A stretch of 64,000 nucleotides of DNA from Marinilabilia salmonicolor (GTDB taxonomy: Bacteria > Bacteroidota > Bacteroidia > Bacteroidales > Marinilabiliaceae). Position numbers and translations under genes: made by a program. The stretch lies in NCBI RefSeq assembly GCF_003003035.1, contig NZ_PVTS01000016.1, forward strand, positions 55,747 to 119,746, given 5' to 3'. A model generated the notes under the pieces. That model searched no databases and had not been told where the DNA came from. It worked only from the letters and a program-made list of their open reading frames with translations. Positions 60,377 to 64,000 of this stretch are shown here, piece by piece; the stretch's first letter is position 1, and each line of letters starts with the position of its first letter.

Positions 60377-63300
60377 TTAGAATTTAACATTTACACCCAA
60401 CAGAAATACTCTCGGACGGGGATAATATCCCAGATCTACTCCGGAAACCCAATCGCTGGTACCATACCCGACTTCGGGATCCATTCCGTCGTATTTGGTA
60501 AATGTAAAGGCATTCTGAACCTGGCCATAAAAACGAAGCTGACCCAGGTATTCCCAGTTAATCAATTCACTAAAGTCATAACCCAGTGATATATTGCTGA
60601 TGCGAAGGAAATCTCCGTCCTGCAAATACAAGTCAGAGAATGACCAGTTCACGTTATTATCAGTTACCCGGGGCATCTTGTTGGAGGTACCCTCCCCGGT
60701 CCATCGGGCCAGAATGGCACTGGTGTAATTGGCCTTTTTGTTGGCATGATTGCGGTAGGACTGAACAATCTTATTTCCGGCCACTCCACTGGCGGTCACG
60801 TTAAAATCAAAGTTCTTGTACATCAGATTAACATTAAAACCAAAAGTAAAGTCAGGCATTCCGTTGCCCAGATCTACCTTGTCATCTTCATTGATTTTAC
60901 CATCCTTGTTCTGATCCACATATTTCACATCTCCGGGCTTCACATTGGGCTGAAAAATACCGTTTCCTGCATCTCGCCAGGATTGTATCTCCGCTTCATT
61001 CTGAAAAATACCTGTAGTTTCGAAACCCCAGAAATATCCGATGGCATGACCGTTTTGAGCACGGTAGAATTCACCGGAGTTATCATAAAGCATATTGCTC
61101 TCTCCGTGAATGATTCCATCTTCTGTGGGAATGGCACCCACCTCATTTTTATTGTAAGCCCCGTTGGCCGACAAAGAATACCTCAAGTCACCAATCTGGT
61201 CATTCCAGTTCAGTGCCAGTTCAATACCGGTATTTTTCACATCACCACCATTGATAAAAGGAGCACCGGTCCCGGCAGTTCCCAGGATGGGTGCTTCCAC
61301 CAGCCAGTCTTTGGTAGTTTTGATGTAGTAATCGATGTTGGCCCCCAAACGAGAGTGCAGAAAACGGGCATCAATACCCACATTGATTTGTTCGGAAGTT
61401 TCCCACTTTACGCCTGCATTGGCCAAACGACCGGGATATGCACCCTTCACATTGGATCCCAGCTGAGTTCCGAAAAGGTAATATCCTGCAGGGTAGTCTC
61501 CGTCATAATTGGTAATAATCATCGGGGATGCATACTGGAAGTTTTCGATATTCTGATTACCTACCTGGCCCCAACTGGCTCTTAATTTCAGATAATTCAT
61601 CCAGTTTCCGGCATCTTCCAGAAAAGACTCCTCAGACATTACCCAACCTGCCGAAACAGAAGGAAAATATCCCCAGCGATTGCTTTCCTGAAACTTCGAA
61701 GAACCATCCGCACGGAAAGTTGCATTCAGCATATACTTCTCCTTGAAGTTGTAGCCAAAACGGGCAAAATAGGAAACGCGACGTGCCTTCACTTCAGGAC
61801 CACCTTCCACATTCCGCTTTTCGGTAACTCCGGTAATATTTCCATCCTCATCTTCCACCAGGGTTGCCTGGCCGGTAGTGTTGTCCAGATAGGCATAGTC
61901 CCAACTGTCAAATTGCTCAAGCAAATCCCAGTTAGATCCCTGAACACGCATTCCCTGGTATTGAATAGATTCCATACCGCCCAGTACCTCGAAACGATGG
62001 TCCCCAACTTCGAAATTATAGGATGCAGTGTTGGTCCATGTCAGTGTATGTCCCTTCGACATATTTTGCTGAACAGTAGTGTGATCTTCATTGTAAGAAT
62101 AAACAGAAAATCTGTAAAGAGGTGTATAGCTGCGGTATTCTCCGGCATAGTAATTAATACCAAAAACCGTTTTAAGGGTAAGGTTTTCGATGGGTTCCAA
62201 CTCAGCATAAACATCGGCCAGCAAGCGCTGATCATCATTCTCATTATTGCTGTTGGTCATCATGTGCCCATAAGGGTTCCCGTCGCCATCATACCACTGT
62301 GAAGAGGAGGTATCGTTATACGGAGAATCGTACTTATTATTATCGCTAAACACAGGTGCAAGCGGAGAAGTTCCAAAAGCTCCACGAAGTGTATTACTAT
62401 ACTGATTACCTACCTGAACTCCGTTTTTCATAATATAGCTGAAATTTAGGTGTTGCCCGACTTTCAGAATATCATTATACAGTTTGTGCTCTGTATTTAA
62501 TCGAAATCCGTAACGCTCATAATTGGAAACATCTGATCCTCCTACAACACCTTCCTGTCCGGTATAATTCAATGACATAGAATAAATGGAGGATTCAGAA
62601 CCACCACTAAGTCCTATATTGTAATTCTGTGTAACAGCATCGTCAACAAACATTTGTTCTACCCAGTCGGTATCAGCTGTACCATCAAAGATAGAAGGAT
62701 TGTACAAAGCAGCTCCTGAGTTGGCTGCCTGCTCCTGCATAATATTAATGTATTCATTGCGATTCAGCATATCGGTATATCTGGCTACCTGCTGAATACC
62801 ATAATAGGTATCAAACGTCACCTGGGCTTTGCCTGCTTTTCCGGTCTTGGTCGTAACCAGCACCACCCCATTGGCAGCCTGCGATCCGTAAATTGCAGCA
62901 GAAGCGGCATCTTTCAATACATCAATACTCTCAATATCGGAAGGAGCAATGGTCGAAATATCACCTTCAATTCCATCGATAATGTAAAGAGGCCCGGCAT
63001 TGCCAATAGTTCCGAGTCCGCGAATGGTAACCTTCATATCGGCTCCCGGTTGACCCGATGTGGAAGAGATATTCACCCCGGGTGTGCGTCCCTGAAGGGC
63101 CTGCAACGGAGAGGTATTGTTCATTCGCTCAATGTCTTCCCCTTTCACTTGCAACGTAGCTCCGGTCACCAGTTTTTTCTTCTGAACTCCGTAACCAACC
63201 ACTACTACTTCATCAAGATCGGTGATATTTTCTGTGAGGACCACATTAATGACAGAACGTCCCTCAACAGGAACTTCCTGACTCTCAAAACCAATAAACG

Positions 63301-63514
63301 AAAACACCAGGGTGGCATCGTCGCTTACTTCTATTGAGTAGTTACCATCCACCTGGGTAATGGTACCATTCATCGTACCCTTTTCGAGGATAGAGACCCC
63401 CGGAATGGGCTCATTTGACGAGTCAGTAACCACACCGGTCACTGTTTGCTGGGCCATCATCAGCCCAATCCCCGCCATAAAAAAGAACATAAAAAGAAAA
63501 CTCTTTTTTAACAT
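60377..63514 (-). CDS. susC: SusC/RagA-family TonB-dependent glycan transporter
   Basis: A 1045-residue TonB-linked receptor. Signal peptide (to about Ala21), carboxypeptidase-regulatory-like domain (VTGVVTDSSNEPIPGVSILE, about 24-98), the TonB-box motif DEVVVVGYGVQKKKLVTGA, plug (LQGRTPGVNISSTSGQPG, IRGLGTIGNAGPLYIIDG, AASAAIYGSQAANGVVLVTT), then a large barrel with many aromatic strands ending in RPRVFLLGVNVKF. It imports oligosaccharides released at the surface, with the SusD partner encoded next. First gene of the locus; no sensor or sigma/anti-sigma pair is visible in the 486 bp upstream. Confidence 0.96.
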   Translation of the reverse strand: MLKKSFLFMFFFMAGIGLMMAQQTVTGVVTDSSNEPIPGVSILEKGTMNGTITQVDGNYSIEVSDDATLVFSFIGFESQEVPVEGRSVINVVLTENITDLDEVVVVGYGVQKKKLVTGATLQVKGEDIERMNNTSPLQALQGRTPGVNISSTSGQPGADMKVTIRGLGTIGNAGPLYIIDGIEGDISTIAPSDIESIDVLKDAASAAIYGSQAANGVVLVTTKTGKAGKAQVTFDTYYGIQQVARYTDMLNRNEYINIMQEQAANSGAALYNPSIFDGTADTDWVEQMFVDDAVTQNYNIGLSGGSESSIYSMSLNYTGQEGVVGGSDVSNYERYGFRLNTEHKLYNDILKVGQHLNFSYIMKNGVQVGNQYSNTLRGAFGTSPLAPVFSDNNKYDSPYNDTSSSQWYDGDGNPYGHMMTNSNNENDDQRLLADVYAELEPIENLTLKTVFGINYYAGEYRSYTPLYRFSVYSYNEDHTTVQQNMSKGHTLTWTNTASYNFEVGDHRFEVLGGMESIQYQGMRVQGSNWDLLEQFDSWDYAYLDNTTGQATLVEDEDGNITGVTEKRNVEGGPEVKARRVSYFARFGYNFKEKYMLNATFRADGSSKFQESNRWGYFPSVSAGWVMSEESFLEDAGNWMNYLKLRASWGQVGNQNIENFQYASPMIITNYDGDYPAGYYLFGTQLGSNVKGAYPGRLANAGVKWETSEQINVGIDARFLHSRLGANIDYYIKTTKDWLVEAPILGTAGTGAPFINGGDVKNTGIELALNWNDQIGDLRYSLSANGAYNKNEVGAIPTEDGIIHGESNMLYDNSGEFYRAQNGHAIGYFWGFETTGIFQNEAEIQSWRDAGNGIFQPNVKPGDVKYVDQNKDGKINEDDKVDLGNGMPDFTFGFNVNLMYKNFDFNVTASGVAGNKIVQSYRNHANKKANYTSAILARWTGEGTSNKMPRVTDNNVNWSFSDLYLQDGDFLRISNISLGYDFSELINWEYLGQLRFYGQVQNAFTFTKYDGMDPEVGYGTSDWVSGVDLGYYPRPRVFLLGVNVKF

Positions 63515-63660
63515 AGCTTTGGATTTAAATCTTTAACCTGGACTATTCACAAATTATCTATTGCGATGTTCAACTACCTGCTAAATAAAGGCGTCCTCAA
63601 TAAAATTGAATTGAAAATAATTCATTTTTCCCTTCATCAATTTTCTTTGCGGGTGCCCGT

Positions 63661-63712
63661 ATTTATTGGCATTTGAACATCTCATAACGAAAACTTATGA
63701 ATAGACCAGGTT
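63661..63712 (-). promoter_or_regulatory. 52-bp element shared with the serpin upstream region
   Basis: It aligns gap-free to 3741-3792 with about seven mismatches; the strongest identity is CTCATAACGAAAAC. It lies 147 bp upstream of the susC start, in the same orientation as the serpin copy. The remainder of 63515-63805 shows no gene. Confidence 0.5.
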
Positions 63713-63805
63713 AAATAATGAAACACTCCTTCTTTTGAGTAAACCAAAAGTTCACTGTCCAATACAACTTTTAACTGCATTCGACTTTTCAAAGGTATTT
63801 TAACA

Positions 63806-64000
63806 CTATTTAAGATTTAAGTCCTTTTGTATAAATGATGGGGGGAATTGGTATTGATGAAGGGGCAATATGTATTTCAGATGGTGGTAAAATGTATTTT
63901 CAAGAGTATCCACCCCAGCAATGACATCTTTCCTGGCATGATCCAGACGCCTACCTTTGTCAAAAAAAATCATGCAACACAGAAAATCTTTAAACCAGAG
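63806..64000 (-). CDS. Possible C-terminal end of an unknown protein (partial)
   Basis: A minus-strand frame is open from the right edge of the window for 64 codons to TAG at 63806-63808. It includes FFDKGRRLDHARKDVIAG and VDTLENTFYHHLKYI. I recognise no family, and it does not look like the HTH end of a hybrid two-component regulator. An open frame of this length can arise by chance, so this is a weak call. Confidence 0.3.
   Translation of the reverse strand, partial: LWFKDFLCCMIFFDKGRRLDHARKDVIAGVDTLENTFYHHLKYILPLHQYQFPPSFIQKDLNLK

Overview
The window comes from a member of the Bacteroidota, most likely an anaerobic or facultative polysaccharide degrader in the Bacteroidales/Marinilabiliales range (the order is inference). 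The evidence is a SusC/SusD pair, many exported glycoside hydrolases with lipoprotein or signal peptides, a type IX secretion sorting domain, BACON domains, and TAnnTTTG-type promoter elements. Gene density is normal, and almost every gene lies on the minus strand. The gaps are full of short dispersed repeats and hairpins.

Layout, left to right. (1) 1-5.6 kb: the 5' part of purL, a YdfG-like dehydrogenase, an exported serpin lipoprotein, and a TlpA-like thioredoxin/nitroreductase pair. (2) 6-16.2 kb: three carbohydrate enzymes (a GH16 laminarinase-type protein with three repeated C-terminal modules and a T9SS tail, a GH97, a GH3), interrupted by a plus-strand BlaI-type repressor/M56 membrane protease pair that has a promoter and operators I can read directly. 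(3) 16.8-18.1 kb: a cysteate synthase, pointing to sulfonolipid synthesis. (4) 18.2-40.4 kb: a nearly complete anaerobic (early cobalt insertion) cobalamin locus. It begins with a cobalamin riboswitch and a BtuB-like receptor, an exported CbiK cobalt chelatase and BtuF/BtuC, followed by cbiP, cobD, cbiB, cobT, cobS, cobC, cobU, cbiA, cbiL and four two-domain fusions (CbiH-CbiC, CbiE-CbiT, CbiG-CbiF, CbiJ-CbiD). No BtuD ATPase, SUMT or adenosyltransferase is in the window.

(5) 40.7-63.5 kb: a large polysaccharide utilisation locus on the minus strand: SusC, SusD, a surface glycan-binding-type lipoprotein, a GH5 endoglucanase with two BACON domains, GH31 with a PA14 insert, GH2, GH95, a second GH2 and a second, YicI-like GH31. 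This set (endoglucanase, alpha-xylosidases, beta-galactosidases, alpha-L-fucosidase type) is what is needed to strip fucosylated xyloglucan, and the GH5-BACON/GH31-PA14/GH2 combination recalls the known Bacteroides xyloglucan locus. The substrate is inference from families.

The most interesting signals outside the genes are: a recurrent upstream motif TATGAG-N4-TTATGA (three times before GH16, once before GH31-PA14); a 52-bp element shared by the serpin and susC upstream regions; BlaI operators placed on the core promoter; a three-way-junction hairpin element at 4.1 kb; paired-hairpin REP-like elements; and a dispersed repeat that has entered the cbiA reading frame.
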